Source: Hydrogenimonas sp.
GTDB taxonomy: Bacteria; Campylobacterota; Campylobacteria; Campylobacterales; Hydrogenimonadaceae
Assembly: GCA_003945285.1 (NCBI GenBank)
Contig: AP019005.1
Span: 806,001 to 870,000 of the forward strand
Direction of reading: 5' to 3'
DNA length: 64,000 bases
Part shown: positions 1-8,437 of the stretch, one piece after another
Layout: every line of letters starts with the position of its first letter
Numbering within the stretch: the stretch's first letter is position 1
Notes under the pieces: model-generated
What the model was told of the DNA's origin: nothing
Seen by the model: the letters and a program-made list of their open reading frames with translations, nothing else
The model's database searches: none
Translations under genes and position numbers: made by a program

Positions 1-1
1 A

Positions 2-61
2 AGCTACTGGAAGGAGAAAAACAGCGTAAGCCTCGACGGCAAGCCTATCGAAATGCCTTGA
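2..61 (+). CDS. C-terminal end of an unidentified protein (partial)
   Basis: An open frame enters from the left edge and stops with TGA after 19 codons, ending in the residues KPIEMP. It converges on the peroxidase gene that ends 10 bases later on the other strand, the usual layout of two gene ends. The fragment is too short to identify, and it could be a chance open frame. Confidence 0.4.
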   Translation, partial: SYWKEKNSVSLDGKPIEMP

Positions 62-71
62 GGAGAGCCGG

Positions 72-1055
72 TTACCGGGGGAACTTTTCCGGCGGTACTA
101 TCTTCGGCCGCTCCTCCGTCAGGGTCTCCAGAAACTTTACCACCTTTCTGACCTGCTCCATGCTCAACCCTCTATCTCTGAAAAATGGTGAACGCCCTTT
201 AAGATCCTTGTACCTGCCGCCGTTGCCGCAAATATAGACCGCCTCCTCCAGGGTATGGACCGATCCGTCGTGAAAATAGGGGGAAGTTTCAGCTACATTC
301 CTGAGTGTAGGGGTCTTGAAGCTGCCTCTCCAGATAGGGTTTTTGTTCAAAACATAGGCACCGGGGTCGTCGTCGCCGAGTGCTATGTTGTTGAGGCTCT
401 CGTTTGTAAAGTTGAATCCGTTGTGGCAGGACTTACAGTGCCCCTCGTCGACAAATATTTCATAACCCTCTTTCGCCTCATCGCTGATCGCACTCTTATC
501 CCCCTTTACCCACCTGTCGAAAGGCGTCTCTTTCGATACGACGGTCCGCTCGAACGACGCTATGGCACCCGCTATGGTCTCTTTGGTGATACCCCTGCCC
601 GGATAGGCCCTCTCGAAAAGTGTGACGTAACCTTCTATTTTCTTCAGCTTCTGCACAAGCTCTTCCGGTTTGAGATCCATCTCCGCTTTCGCCTCTACGG
701 GGCCGAGTGCCTGCTCCTCCAGGGAGTTCGCCCTTGCATCCCAGAAGAGAGTGTTGAGGTAGCCGCTGTTTATGATGGTAGGTGTATTCCTTTTTCCCTT
801 GCGGCCGTCTACTCCGACCGCTTTGGGCAGCCTATCGGTCCAGTAGTAGTACGGTATGTGGCATGTGGCGCATGAAACCGTGTCGTTTCTGGAGAGCCTG
901 GGATCGAAAAAGAGCAGCTTTCCAAGCTCAATCTTCTCTTTGGTGAGGGGATTTTCTTCCGGAACCGGAACGGAGTCGGGACGGAGCCAGAGGCTCATAT
1001 TGGAAGCGGACGATGATGCAAGAAGAAGAGAGATGAGTATGATCGTTCTAACCAT
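72..1055 (-). CDS. Di-haem cytochrome c peroxidase (CcpA/MauG family)
   Basis: Periplasmic enzyme expected to reduce hydrogen peroxide to water with electrons from small c-type cytochromes. The 327-residue protein has a signal peptide (about residues 1-18) and two haem c sites, CATCH at 62-66 and CKSCH at 207-211. Other family marks are GKRNTPTIIN near 87, FKTPTLRN near 246 and YFHDGSVHTLEEA near 260. Length and motif order are normal. AGGAG lies six bases before the ATG. It is 9 bp downstream of nnrS on the same strand, so the two probably form a stress operon. A MauG-like oxidase role is less likely without partner genes. Confidence 0.93.
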   Translation of the reverse strand: MVRTIILISLLLASSSASNMSLWLRPDSVPVPEENPLTKEKIELGKLLFFDPRLSRNDTVSCATCHIPYYYWTDRLPKAVGVDGRKGKRNTPTIINSGYLNTLFWDARANSLEEQALGPVEAKAEMDLKPEELVQKLKKIEGYVTLFERAYPGRGITKETIAGAIASFERTVVSKETPFDRWVKGDKSAISDEAKEGYEIFVDEGHCKSCHNGFNFTNESLNNIALGDDDPGAYVLNKNPIWRGSFKTPTLRNVAETSPYFHDGSVHTLEEAVYICGNGGRYKDLKGRSPFFRDRGLSMEQVRKVVKFLETLTEERPKIVPPEKFPR

Positions 1056-1064
1056 GAAAATCTC

Positions 1065-2252
1065 CTAAAATGTTATTGCAAGAATCCTGAAATATTTCAG
1101 GCACCATGCCAGCAGCAGGGCCAGGGTGAGCGCCGCACTTACGGCTATCATCGTAGTGTATCCGCCGAAATTCAGTGAAAATGCGGCGGCGACCCTGGAT
1201 AGTGCGGCAACCTGTGCAAAAAAGAATATGGCGACCGCTGTTCTGTCAGCGGTAGGTACACGTCCGGAGTGGCCGAGTACGACTCTTGTCGCAAAACCTA
1301 TCAGAACCGTCAGGAAGTAGCCGACGGCGATCGCATGGAGCGCCGCCTTTTCAAACAGAACCGTTCCGTCGAAGAAGATAGTAAGCGACTCGGCGGCTGA
1401 TATGGCGAACGCCGCCGGTATCCACGCCAGCGAGAGATAGAGAACCCAGATTATAGGCGGTACCTTCGATACCGGAAGTTTCCAGAGAAGAAACTCCCTC
1501 ACAAAAAAGATAAGAAGCGGAATATCGGCCGCAAATTCATATTCGACCGCACCGGAGAGGGTGAATGATAGCTTCAAAAGCAGCAAGGCAAAGAGTATCT
1601 CCATAAGATTCCTGCTCTTTTTGACTCTGTACCCCTCTACCTTGACCTCCGTAAAATGGGGTATCATCCTCTGGCTTACGGTAAAAATGAGTAGAAAAAG
1701 AAAGAGATAGAAACCTATGTTTACGGCACTTTTCTGCAAAATCGGATAGTCCGGGGCAATCAGGTATATTACGGCAACTATATTGGCGGCAATCCCGCAT
1801 CCGAAGGCTATCAGTATCCACCGTGTATCGTATTTATCCTTTACGATGCTTTTTCTGTATATGGAGAGAAGCAGCGCAAAGGAGTTTATCTGGGCGGCCA
1901 GAATCGTGAGAGCGGCTATCGGAAGAAGGGGCTCGAAAAAGAGAAGCCCCGCAATATAGAGAACGGAACCGGATGCAAAGAGATAGAAGTGCCGCATATA
2001 TACCGCCGGCTGAATGAGAGCCTGCATCAGGAACCTGGGGAATACGACAAAGAGAAATCCGAGAAAGAACTGAATGAAGACGAGGAAGATCATCGGGTAT
2101 GCGTGCAGCTTGAAAACCGAAGAGTCTATCGGCATGGTTCCGGTATAAAGAAGCAGTAAAAGGGTTATGAAAAAGATAAAAAGAGTGAAACCGGCCGCAA
2201 AAAACGGCTGATGCGGCTGAGATGAGAATTTTTTATACCATTCTGAGACCAT
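1065..2252 (-). CDS. nnrS: NnrS family multi-pass haem/copper membrane protein
   Basis: The 395-residue integral membrane protein has about 10-12 hydrophobic segments. Family signatures are HQPFFAAGF at 14-22, an HAYPM motif at 50-54 and a C-terminal segment with FATRVVLGHSGR. NnrS proteins are haem- and copper-containing and are linked to nitric oxide stress and denitrification; the exact activity is unsettled. AGGA six bases before the ATG supports the start. It lies directly upstream of the di-haem peroxidase and 70 bp downstream of tpx on the same strand, a grouping that suggests defence against reactive nitrogen and oxygen. Confidence 0.88.
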   Translation of the reverse strand: MVSEWYKKFSSQPHQPFFAAGFTLFIFFITLLLLLYTGTMPIDSSVFKLHAYPMIFLVFIQFFLGFLFVVFPRFLMQALIQPAVYMRHFYLFASGSVLYIAGLLFFEPLLPIAALTILAAQINSFALLLSIYRKSIVKDKYDTRWILIAFGCGIAANIVAVIYLIAPDYPILQKSAVNIGFYLFLFLLIFTVSQRMIPHFTEVKVEGYRVKKSRNLMEILFALLLLKLSFTLSGAVEYEFAADIPLLIFFVREFLLWKLPVSKVPPIIWVLYLSLAWIPAAFAISAAESLTIFFDGTVLFEKAALHAIAVGYFLTVLIGFATRVVLGHSGRVPTADRTAVAIFFFAQVAALSRVAAAFSLNFGGYTTMIAVSAALTLALLLAWCLKYFRILAITF

Positions 2253-2322
2253 TCGCTATCCTGAAAGGCCGCAAAGCAGCCTTTCTGGCGATTATACCCA
2301 ATATGAAAACCTTACAGATTGA

Positions 2323-2859
2323 CTATTGACAAGTTCCGCAGCAGCTTGTGGAAGTTGCGGCTTTCGCCGCGTTGAGTACCTCTTCGTAGTCGGGCTCTTC
2401 GGTAATCTCCGGCACAATCTGCTTATAAGTCACGACTCCGTTGGCGTCTATTATAAATACCGCCCTGCATGTGAGTCCGGCAAGCGGCCCCTCGGCTATC
2501 AGTACCCCGTATGCTTCGGCAAAATCTCTGTTCTTGTAGTCACTTGCGGTTTTCAGGTTCTCTATCCCCTCGGTTGTACAGAAACGCTTCATGGCGAAAG
2601 GGAGGTCCATCGATACCACTACCACTTCGGCATTCTCTATCTTCGCCGCCTCTTCGTTGAATCTCCTGGTCTCCGCCGCACATACATCCGTATCCAAAGA
2701 GGGTACAACCACTACGATCTGTGCTTTACCCTGCTGGCCGCCTATCTGAATCTCCCCGAGATCTCTATCCGTTACCTTGACTACAGGTGCTATATCTCCG
2801 ACATTCACTTCATTGCCGGCCAGTTTGACTTCGTTCCCCTTCAGTTTTGTAGTTGCCAT
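2323..2859 (-). CDS. tpx: Thiol peroxidase Tpx (atypical 2-Cys peroxiredoxin)
   Basis: Reduces hydroperoxides using thioredoxin. The peroxidatic Cys60 sits in PSLDTDVCAAETRRFNEE and the resolving Cys94 in KRFCTTEG, the spacing of Tpx. I start at the ATG at 2859 (MATTKLKG) because AAAGGA lies six bases upstream; an in-frame ATG 36 bases earlier would add residues encoded by a dispersed repeat. The 178-residue product ends in an unusual Cys-rich tail, SCCGTCQ (Cys173, 174, 177), beyond the normal Tpx C-terminus. It heads a same-strand group with nnrS and the di-haem peroxidase. Confidence 0.95.
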   Translation of the reverse strand: MATTKLKGNEVKLAGNEVNVGDIAPVVKVTDRDLGEIQIGGQQGKAQIVVVVPSLDTDVCAAETRRFNEEAAKIENAEVVVVSMDLPFAMKRFCTTEGIENLKTASDYKNRDFAEAYGVLIAEGPLAGLTCRAVFIIDANGVVTYKQIVPEITEEPDYEEVLNAAKAATSTSCCGTCQ

Positions 2860-2884
2860 ATCTATCCTTTCTCTGTTTGTTGCC

Positions 2885-2987
2885 GCCATGAGCAAAGCCC
2901 ATACTCCGGCAATAAGATCCTCTCCCCTCTACCCACTCCCTAAAACTGTGAAACAGGCGAAGAGCAGTTTTCGGGATGATGTTACAC
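2885..2987 (-). repeat. Dispersed repeat family 2, diverged single unit
   Basis: Read on the minus strand this begins GTGTAACATCATCCCGAAAA, continues with a TTTTAGGGAGTGGGTAGAGG stretch and ends in ATGGGCTTTGCTCAT. This matches, with divergence, the 94-bp tandem units at 52057-52244 and the unit at 47836. An AAAACTG/CAGTTTT inverted pair replaces the GAAATC/GATTTC hairpin. It lies immediately upstream of tpx. Boundaries are approximate. Confidence 0.6.
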
Positions 2988-3234
2988 TTTTTGCGTAAAA
3001 CCGGTGAGTGTGCAACTATTATATTTTTTTAATATAAAAACGATCTTAACCGGATTTTAAATATATCATGTCGGGCTTTTGGAGCCAGTGTTGTCTCAGG
3101 CAACGGAAATAGATAGGCGTTTACATAGATTTTACAAATATTTGCGATAATCATCCGAAAGAGATTGTTTCGTGACAGTACGGAACGCGGGCCGGTACAG
3201 AGTGGCGGTAATCTTGAAGATCGGGGAAATTGTG
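2988..3234. other. AT-rich divergent intergenic region
   Basis: This stretch separates tpx (minus) from the secreted protein gene at 3235 (plus). It carries ATTATA at 3018-3023, which read on the minus strand is a TATAAT box that could drive tpx through the repeat. On the plus strand a GATAAT near 3147 lies after TTTACA but with poor spacing. No gene or RNA was recognised. Confidence 0.4.
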
Positions 3235-4254
3235 ATGAAAAGGGTGTTATCTCTTCTTGCCGTAATGGGTTTCTTGATGTTGGGCTCTTCATCGGAAGCG
3301 TCTCAGAGCAGTGTCTGGAAAGAGGCGACCTCTCTGTTCGGCAGCAATGCGGATAGATATCTCTATCTCGCACTGCCGCTGAAAGTCGGGAGCGACAGAA
3401 CGCTTTTCCCGCTCAACAAAGGGGGAAAACACTACTATGTCAAAAGAGCCTCCTACACGATCGTAGTCAAGAACGAAACGTCTCAGAGCACTTTCGATGT
3501 CGAATTCGGGGTGGAAAAGAGGAAGTTAAACATCAGAGGGATAAAAAACAATCTAATTGTCGATATAGGCGAAAAAGAGGTTGTCGATATCTCATACGAT
3601 GTAAAAGAGAGAGGCGGCGGAAGAGAGATTATTCACAACTATTTCAGAGCGTTTCCGGCTATGAACAGCGTTCAGCTTTTTCCCGGTTTTTACGGCTCAA
3701 AACTTTTCGGAAGATTTGAAAAGGCGGAAACGGCATCTTCGGCGGAGTATATAGGGTTCAAAATATCCGACTCCGAAAAGGAGTATATCCGGATAGACCC
3801 TTCATGTTATACGGATATGGATGCCGAACCATACGCAGCGGGCGAAAACTCTCTTTTGAAAAAGCGCTCACTTCTGGACTACGCTTCAAGCCATTGGGGT
3901 CTCATATCTGAGCTGAGGATATGGAATCTTTTCCATTACGGAATCGACAGGCCGAAAGAGAGGAGGCTTACGGGCTTTCTTAAAATAGAGTTTTATGTCA
4001 AGCCTGTTGCCGATCCCCAGAGCTTCGGCAATCTTTCGCTCCCATTTTCGAATGTCTGGTACGAGGTCAACTATAAGCTCTCATCGGAGCTTGCGAAAGC
4101 CGCTCTTCTGGCATCCGACAACTCCCTCGTTCCCAAGAGAAGCTATTTCGCTTTCAAAAAAAGGAGCGAAGGGCTGAAGATAGATATGGATATAGAGATA
4201 ACCGTCAACGATATAGAGTTTGCGGAAGCTGACTGGAGCGACATCCGGGAATAG
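3235..4254 (+). CDS. Putative secreted protein of unknown function
   Basis: I do not recognise this 339-residue protein. It begins with a convincing signal peptide (MKRVLSLLAVMGFLMLGSSSEA), so the mature part should be periplasmic or surface exposed. I choose the ATG at 3235 because it places the signal peptide at the N-terminus; the frame is open 63 bases further upstream. The rest alternates beta-type and charged segments, with an aromatic stretch SSHWGLISELRIWNLFHYG near 225, and there are no further membrane segments, CXXCH sites or repeats. It stands alone: tpx diverges upstream and a repeat copy follows before acnB. Confidence 0.75.
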   Translation: MKRVLSLLAVMGFLMLGSSSEASQSSVWKEATSLFGSNADRYLYLALPLKVGSDRTLFPLNKGGKHYYVKRASYTIVVKNETSQSTFDVEFGVEKRKLNIRGIKNNLIVDIGEKEVVDISYDVKERGGGREIIHNYFRAFPAMNSVQLFPGFYGSKLFGRFEKAETASSAEYIGFKISDSEKEYIRIDPSCYTDMDAEPYAAGENSLLKKRSLLDYASSHWGLISELRIWNLFHYGIDRPKERRLTGFLKIEFYVKPVADPQSFGNLSLPFSNVWYEVNYKLSSELAKAALLASDNSLVPKRSYFAFKKRSEGLKIDMDIEITVNDIEFAEADWSDIRE

Positions 4255-4300
4255 ACTGAGATCACTGCAGTACAGGTGGTCGGACGGCTTCGTGACAAAC

Positions 4301-4442
4301 TTGTAGCGCTTACGCCGGGCGGGATTTACCCTGTCAGACACCAAAAATTGATGACAACTTCGACCGCTGACGGGTAAGCCGTTTTTTGAACGATATTTTT
4401 CCGTTCAAATCCCGTGATGTGACAAATTATGCGTAAGGGGAG
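4301..4442 (-). repeat. Dispersed repeat family 1, degenerate copy
   Basis: Read on the minus strand from 4442 it starts CTCCCCTTACGCATAATTTG and continues with TTTGAACGGAAAAATATCG and TTCAAAAAACGGC, the family 1 left half seen at 8235, 37981 and 50400. The hairpin TTGAACG/CGTTCAA is intact. The other end is not clear; CTTACGC at about 4309 may be its remnant. It lies between the secreted protein gene and acnB. Confidence 0.6.
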
Positions 4443-4587
4443 TAAATAATATTACTTTTTTGAGTTATGCCTGTTACTATTTAACACATAGAAAAAACAA
4501 AATGTTACATAAGGTTACACCCCTTTTGGGAATATATCTTCAGTTTGATACAATAGGCCTAAATCAAATTTCTATGAAGGAGAAGTA
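4443..4587. promoter_or_regulatory. acnB upstream region with -10-like box
   Basis: The stretch is AT-rich. GATACAAT ends at 4554, about 33 bases before the acnB start, and AAGGAG lies just before the ATG. TTTTGG near 4524 is a weak -35 candidate. Two TGTTACAT/GGTTACAC-like runs near 4503-4518 resemble each other and could be an operator, which is only a suggestion. Confidence 0.4.
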
Positions 4588-7161
4588 ATGGGTTTTATGG
4601 CCGATTATGAAAAGCATGTGAAAGAGCGTGAGGCGCTCGGTGTACCTCCGCTCCCGCTGACTGCGGAGCAGACGGCTCAGGTGATTGAGCTATTGAAAGA
4701 GATACCTATCGTTGAAGAGGAGAAGCTTCTCGACCTTCTGGAAAACCGTGTACCGCCGGGTGTGGACGATGCCGCCTATGTCAAAGCGGCTTTCTTGAAC
4801 GATATAGTACAGGGAAATGCAAAGTCGGCCGCCATCTCTCCCCTGCGTGCTGTCAAAATGCTGGGAATGATGCTGGGTGGATTCAACGTCAAACCCCTTA
4901 TAGACGCCCTCGAACACAAAGATGAAGAGATCGCGAAAGAGGCTGCCAACCAGTTGAAGCATACGATGCTCGTATATGACAGCTTCAACGACGTCAAGGA
5001 GCTCGCAGACAAAGGTAACAAGTACGCCAAAGAGGTACTGCAGAGCTGGGCCGATGCAGAGTGGTTCACCAGCAGACCAGAGCTTCCGGAGGAGATTACG
5101 GTAACCGTTTTCAAGGTTCCAGGCGAAACGAATACGGACGACCTCTCTCCCGCGAGCGAGGCTTTCACCAGAAGCGACATCCCCCTTCACGCAAACAGTA
5201 TGCTCGGTGCGAAGATGGAAGATCCTATCGGGACTATCAAAAAGCTGAAAGAGAAGGGGTATCCAGTAGCTTACGTCGGTGATGTCGTAGGTACCGGATC
5301 AAGCCGCAAATCTGGTATCAACTCCGTTCAGTGGCACCTTGGGGAGGATATTCCGGGCGTTCCTAACAAGAGAACCGGCGGTATCGTCATAGGCGGTATC
5401 ATAGCCCCCATCTTCTTCAATACCGCCGAAGATTCCGGGGCACTTCCGATAGAGGCTCCTGTAGATAGACTCGAAACCGGTGACGTTATAACAATCAAAC
5501 CATACGAGGGTAAAATATATAAAGATGGAGAGGTCGTAAGCGAGTTCAAACTCAAACCGAACACTCTTCCGGACGAGTTCCGTGCCGGCGGACGTATTCC
5601 GCTCATTATCGGGCGAAACCTGACCAGGAAAGCGCGTGAAGCCCTCGGCCTCGGCGAAGAGAACATATTTGCCCGCCCCGAGCAGCCGGAGGGGAAAGAG
5701 GGTGTCGGTTACACTCTCGCACAGAAGATGGTAGGTAAAGCGTGCGGTCTTGAAGGAGTGCGCCCCGGTATGTACGTGGAGCCCGAAGTTTCTACTGTCG
5801 GAAGCCAGGACACTACCGGCCCCATGACACGTGACGAGATAAAGGAGCTTGCGGCTCTCAGCTTCGGTGCAGACCTTGTTCTGCAATCATTCTGCCATAC
5901 CGCGGCCTATCCGAAGCCTTCGGATGTAAAGCTTCAGCATACACTACCTCCGTTCTGGACCAGCCGCGGCGGCGTCATTCTCAGGCCGGGTGACGGTATC
6001 ATCCACAGCTGGCTAAACCGAATGGTACTGCCCGATACCGTCGGAACGGGCGGAGACAGCCATACCCGCTTCCCCATAGGAATCAGTTTCCCCGCCGGGT
6101 CCGGACTAGTGGCTTTCGCGGCTGTAACAGGTACCATGCCTCTGAACATGCCGGAGTCGGTTCTCGTACGCTTCAAAGGTGAGCTGCAGCCCGGCATCAC
6201 TCTAAGAGACCTCGTCAACGCAATACCGTATGCGGCTATAAAAGAGGGTTTGCTCACTGTCGAGAAGAAGGGTAAAAAGAATATCTTCGCCGGTCGAGTT
6301 CTCGAGATAGAAGGGCTCCCCTTCCTGAAGTGCGAGCAGGCTTTCGAACTTTCGGACGCATCGGCCGAAAGGAGTGCCGCGGCATGTACGGTCAAGCTCG
6401 ACAAAGAGCCGGTCATCGAGTATATCAACTCCAACATCAAACTCCTGGAGGCGATGATCGAGAACGGGTATGAAGATAAGCGGACGATTCAACGCCGAAT
6501 CGACAATATGAAAAAGTGGCTCGAAAATCCGCAACTCATGGAGGCTGATGAAAATGCCGAGTATGCAGCTGTTATCGAGATAGATTTGAACGAGATAACC
6601 GAACCTATCGTAGCCTGCCCCAACGATCCTGACGACGTCGCTACACTCAGTGAAGTTCTTGCCGATCCCAAGAGGCCGAAAAATATTGATGAAGTCTTCG
6701 TAGGCTCCTGTATGACCAACATAGGTGTCTTCCGTGCACTGGGTGAAGTCCTTCGGGGCAAGGGCCAGGTCCCGACACGCCTCTGGGTCGTACCTCCCAC
6801 GAAAATGGATGAGAAGGAGCTTATCGAAGAGGGTTACTATGCCGTCTACGGCGCAGCGGGAGCCAGAACTGAGATTCCCGGATGCTCTCTGTGCATGGGT
6901 AACCAGGCACGCGTTCACGACAATGCGGTCGTATTCTCCACATCTACCAGGAACTTCGACAACCGCCTCGGAAAAGGTGCGCAGGTCTATCTAGGAAGTG
7001 CCGAGCTCGCTGCCGTATGTGCGCTTCTGGGAAGGATACCTTCCAAAGAGGAGTACCTCGATATCGTACCGCAGGCTATCGCGGGCAAAGAGGAGGATGT
7101 CTACAAATATCTGAACTTCCACGAGGTGGACAAAGAGACTCTCGACTATATGGTGGGCTGA
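4588..7161 (+). CDS. acnB: Bifunctional aconitate hydratase / 2-methylisocitrate dehydratase AcnB
   Basis: Interconverts citrate and isocitrate in the TCA or reductive TCA cycle. The 857-residue protein has the AcnB order: a helical N-terminal domain (about 1-160), the mobile domain placed second (about 165-380), then the catalytic core. The three iron-sulfur ligands are Cys708 (GSCMTNIG), Cys766 and Cys769 (GCSLCMGN). The substrate loop [12 protein letters not shown] and [20 protein letters not shown] are intact. Length is normal. It is preceded by an AAGGAG ribosome site and followed by a GC-rich hairpin, so it is probably monocistronic and lies about 8.7 kb from the icd cluster. Confidence 0.98.
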   Translation: MGFMADYEKHVKEREALGVPPLPLTAEQTAQVIELLKEIPIVEEEKLLDLLENRVPPGVDDAAYVKAAFLNDIVQGNAKSAAISPLRAVKMLGMMLGGFNVKPLIDALEHKDEEIAKEAANQLKHTMLVYDSFNDVKELADKGNKYAKEVLQSWADAEWFTSRPELPEEITVTVFKVPGETNTDDLSPASEAFTRSDIPLHANSMLGAKMEDPIGTIKKLKEKGYPVAYVGDVVGTGSSRKSGINSVQWHLGEDIPGVPNKRTGGIVIGGIIAPIFFNTAEDSGALPIEAPVDRLETGDVITIKPYEGKIYKDGEVVSEFKLKPNTLPDEFRAGGRIPLIIGRNLTRKAREALGLGEENIFARPEQPEGKEGVGYTLAQKMVGKACGLEGVRPGMYVEPEVSTVGSQDTTGPMTRDEIKELAALSFGADLVLQSFCHTAAYPKPSDVKLQHTLPPFWTSRGGVILRPGDGIIHSWLNRMVLPDTVGTGGDSHTRFPIGISFPAGSGLVAFAAVTGTMPLNMPESVLVRFKGELQPGITLRDLVNAIPYAAIKEGLLTVEKKGKKNIFAGRVLEIEGLPFLKCEQAFELSDASAERSAAACTVKLDKEPVIEYINSNIKLLEAMIENGYEDKRTIQRRIDNMKKWLENPQLMEADENAEYAAVIEIDLNEITEPIVACPNDPDDVATLSEVLADPKRPKNIDEVFVGSCMTNIGVFRALGEVLRGKGQVPTRLWVVPPTKMDEKELIEEGYYAVYGAAGARTEIPGCSLCMGNQARVHDNAVVFSTSTRNFDNRLGKGAQVYLGSAELAAVCALLGRIPSKEEYLDIVPQAIAGKEEDVYKYLNFHEVDKETLDYMVG

Positions 7162-7174
7162 TATCCACATTTTC

Positions 7175-7192
7175 GCCGGGCTTTTGCCCGGC
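7175..7192 (+). terminator. Hairpin after acnB
   Basis: GCCGGGC (7175-7181) pairs perfectly with GCCCGGC (7186-7192) across a TTTT loop. It starts 13 bases after the acnB stop. The following bases are pyrimidine-rich but not a clean T-run, so termination may be partial. Confidence 0.6.
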
Positions 7193-7206
7193 TCTCCACT
7201 TTCTGC

Positions 7207-7212
7207 TAAAAT
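7207..7212 (+). promoter_or_regulatory. -10 box placed six bases before the 7219 start
   Basis: TAAAAT lies six bases upstream of the ATG and no Shine-Dalgarno sequence is visible between them. If used, transcription would start at or next to the start codon, giving a leaderless mRNA. Confidence 0.45.
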
Positions 7213-7218
7213 GGCCAT

Positions 7219-7593
7219 ATGAAAAAAACAGCAATAACCCTCCTTTTCACACTCACTCTTTTTGCGGGGCAGATCAGTTTCGGTGATATAGATACTACGG
7301 TTCTCTCCAAAAAGAGCGGTGAGCCGGTAAACATCAAAATCTCTCTTGTGCTTCAGGGGCGCGATATAGAGGAGAACAGAATAGCGCTGATGGATGTAAT
7401 CCAGAGTGCGCTGGGCAGTTTCTGGGCCGAGACTCTTGTTACGGCACCGGGGAAAGAGGAGTTTAAAAAGAGGGTGGTATCACTTGCCGACAAAAAGTAC
7501 GGTATAGAGGTCGATTTTGTCTATATCACCAATCTCAAAATCGATACCTGTACACTTCAGAAGCTGCGAAAACTTCTTAAAGGGAGACCCTGA
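7219..7593 (+). CDS. Small periplasmic FliL-like protein
   Basis: The 124-residue protein has a signal peptide (MKKTAITLLFTLTLFAG). Residues 45-110 follow the pattern of the FliL periplasmic domain: a helix, a TAPGKEEFKKRV-type segment and a final VDFVYITNLKI strand. It compares with [13 protein letters not shown] and [12 protein letters not shown] in the real fliL at 34812. FliL binds stator rings around the flagellar motor, but this copy has a cleavable-looking signal instead of a membrane anchor, so a motor role is only a guess. It stands between acnB and the convergent lolA. The family call rests on pattern, not alignment. Confidence 0.6.
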   Translation: MKKTAITLLFTLTLFAGQISFGDIDTTVLSKKSGEPVNIKISLVLQGRDIEENRIALMDVIQSALGSFWAETLVTAPGKEEFKKRVVSLADKKYGIEVDFVYITNLKIDTCTLQKLRKLLKGRP

Positions 7594-7650
7594 GACGGCT
7601 GAAAAAGCGCTCACCTGCACTGGTTCGCATCTACCCTTAGGCGAGGCCGC

Positions 7651-8175
7651 TCAATAGCGCCCGTCGATAATGTCGTAATCGTCCGGTATTTCGCACTCCA
7701 GCTTCGATGAATCGAAAGGCTCCGTCTTTACATTCTGGAAACGCAGGGTGACCCTGTTACCCATCTCATCCAGATAACTTATCGATTTCACACTATTTTG
7801 CGGATCTGTCGCGATCAGATATTTGGTACCGCCAAACTCTGCTTCGTAGTCGCCGTTTTTCCTCTTTTTCGCATTTTTCAGGATCTCCATCAGCGGTATA
7901 CTCTTTTTCAGTCTGAAGAGAGTCGCCTGCTCGAGTTCTGGTTCGATCACCCAGGCCTTGTGGTCTATCAGGCATATTGTCTTTTTAAGGGGAATAAAGT
8001 AGTCCCACTTGGCATCGGACGGCATCTTCATGAAGAGTCTGCCGCTGTAGTAGAGCTGTTTTTTTGTCTCTCTGTTCTGTACGACCTGTGTAAAGTCCGC
8101 ACTGAAATAGTCCGGTACAGGAAGGGAGGCCATCAGAAGTTTGGCCGCAAGCGCGGTCACTATTATTATTTTCAT
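7651..8175 (-). CDS. lolA: Outer membrane lipoprotein carrier LolA
   Basis: Periplasmic chaperone that takes lipoproteins from the LolCDE exporter to the outer membrane. The 174-residue protein has an N-terminal signal sequence, then the LolA start YFSADFTQVVQNRETKKQLYYSG, a LFMKMPSDAKWDYFIPLKKT segment and a GNRVTLRFQNV strand near the end. Length is slightly below the usual 180-200, typical of this phylum. A LolC/E-type permease gene lies about 3 kb away at 11020. Identification rests on these conserved strands; LolA is weakly conserved in sequence. Confidence 0.85.
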   Translation of the reverse strand: MKIIIVTALAAKLLMASLPVPDYFSADFTQVVQNRETKKQLYYSGRLFMKMPSDAKWDYFIPLKKTICLIDHKAWVIEPELEQATLFRLKKSIPLMEILKNAKKRKNGDYEAEFGGTKYLIATDPQNSVKSISYLDEMGNRVTLRFQNVKTEPFDSSKLECEIPDDYDIIDGRY

Positions 8176-8234
8176 GCGGGGATTTTATAGCAACCTATGT
8201 AAAAGTGTGATAAAATCGATCCCTTAAACTATAA

Positions 8235-8397
8235 CTGACCTTACGCAAAGTTTGTCACCCCCTGGATATGAGGGTAGAAGTATCGCTCGAAACCGTGTCT
8301 CTCCGCCAGGGGTGAAGGCGCCAGCGTTACATTTGGATTTTATACGGCGTCTGGCAGGGAAGATCCCGTTATGTGTGCAGATTTTGCGTAAGGTCAG
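8235..8397 (+). repeat. Dispersed repeat family 1, complete 163-bp copy
   Basis: This is the clearest member. The perfect 15-bp terminal inverted repeat CTGACCTTACGCAAA (8235-8249) is mirrored by TTTGCGTAAGGTCAG (8383-8397). The left half matches the other copies (TTTGTCACCCCCTGGATATG, then CGCTCGAAACCGTG). The right half (TGTGTGCAGATTTTGCG) matches the ends at 50236 and 57375. It fills the gap between lolA and secA and creates a false 62-residue extension upstream of the secA start. No target-site duplication is evident. Confidence 0.85.
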
Positions 8398-8437
8398 ACT
8401 AAAATACGTGAACCATGAACGAAAAGGTATAGCCGAA

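Noticed and set aside
255-875. Long open frames antisense to real genes (for example here, 9608-10630 and 41869-42843)
   Set aside because: They lie fully opposite well-identified conserved genes, lack ribosome sites and show no family motifs; they reflect codon bias of the true strand.
3018-3023. ATTATA as a firm tpx promoter
   Set aside because: The box is good on the minus strand but no -35 match exists at normal spacing and the repeat lies between it and tpx, so it is noted only as a candidate.
8252-8437. A 62-residue N-terminal extension of SecA
   Set aside because: It is translated repeat family 1. The ATG at 8438 gives the normal SecA N-terminus and lies 41 bases beyond the repeat end.
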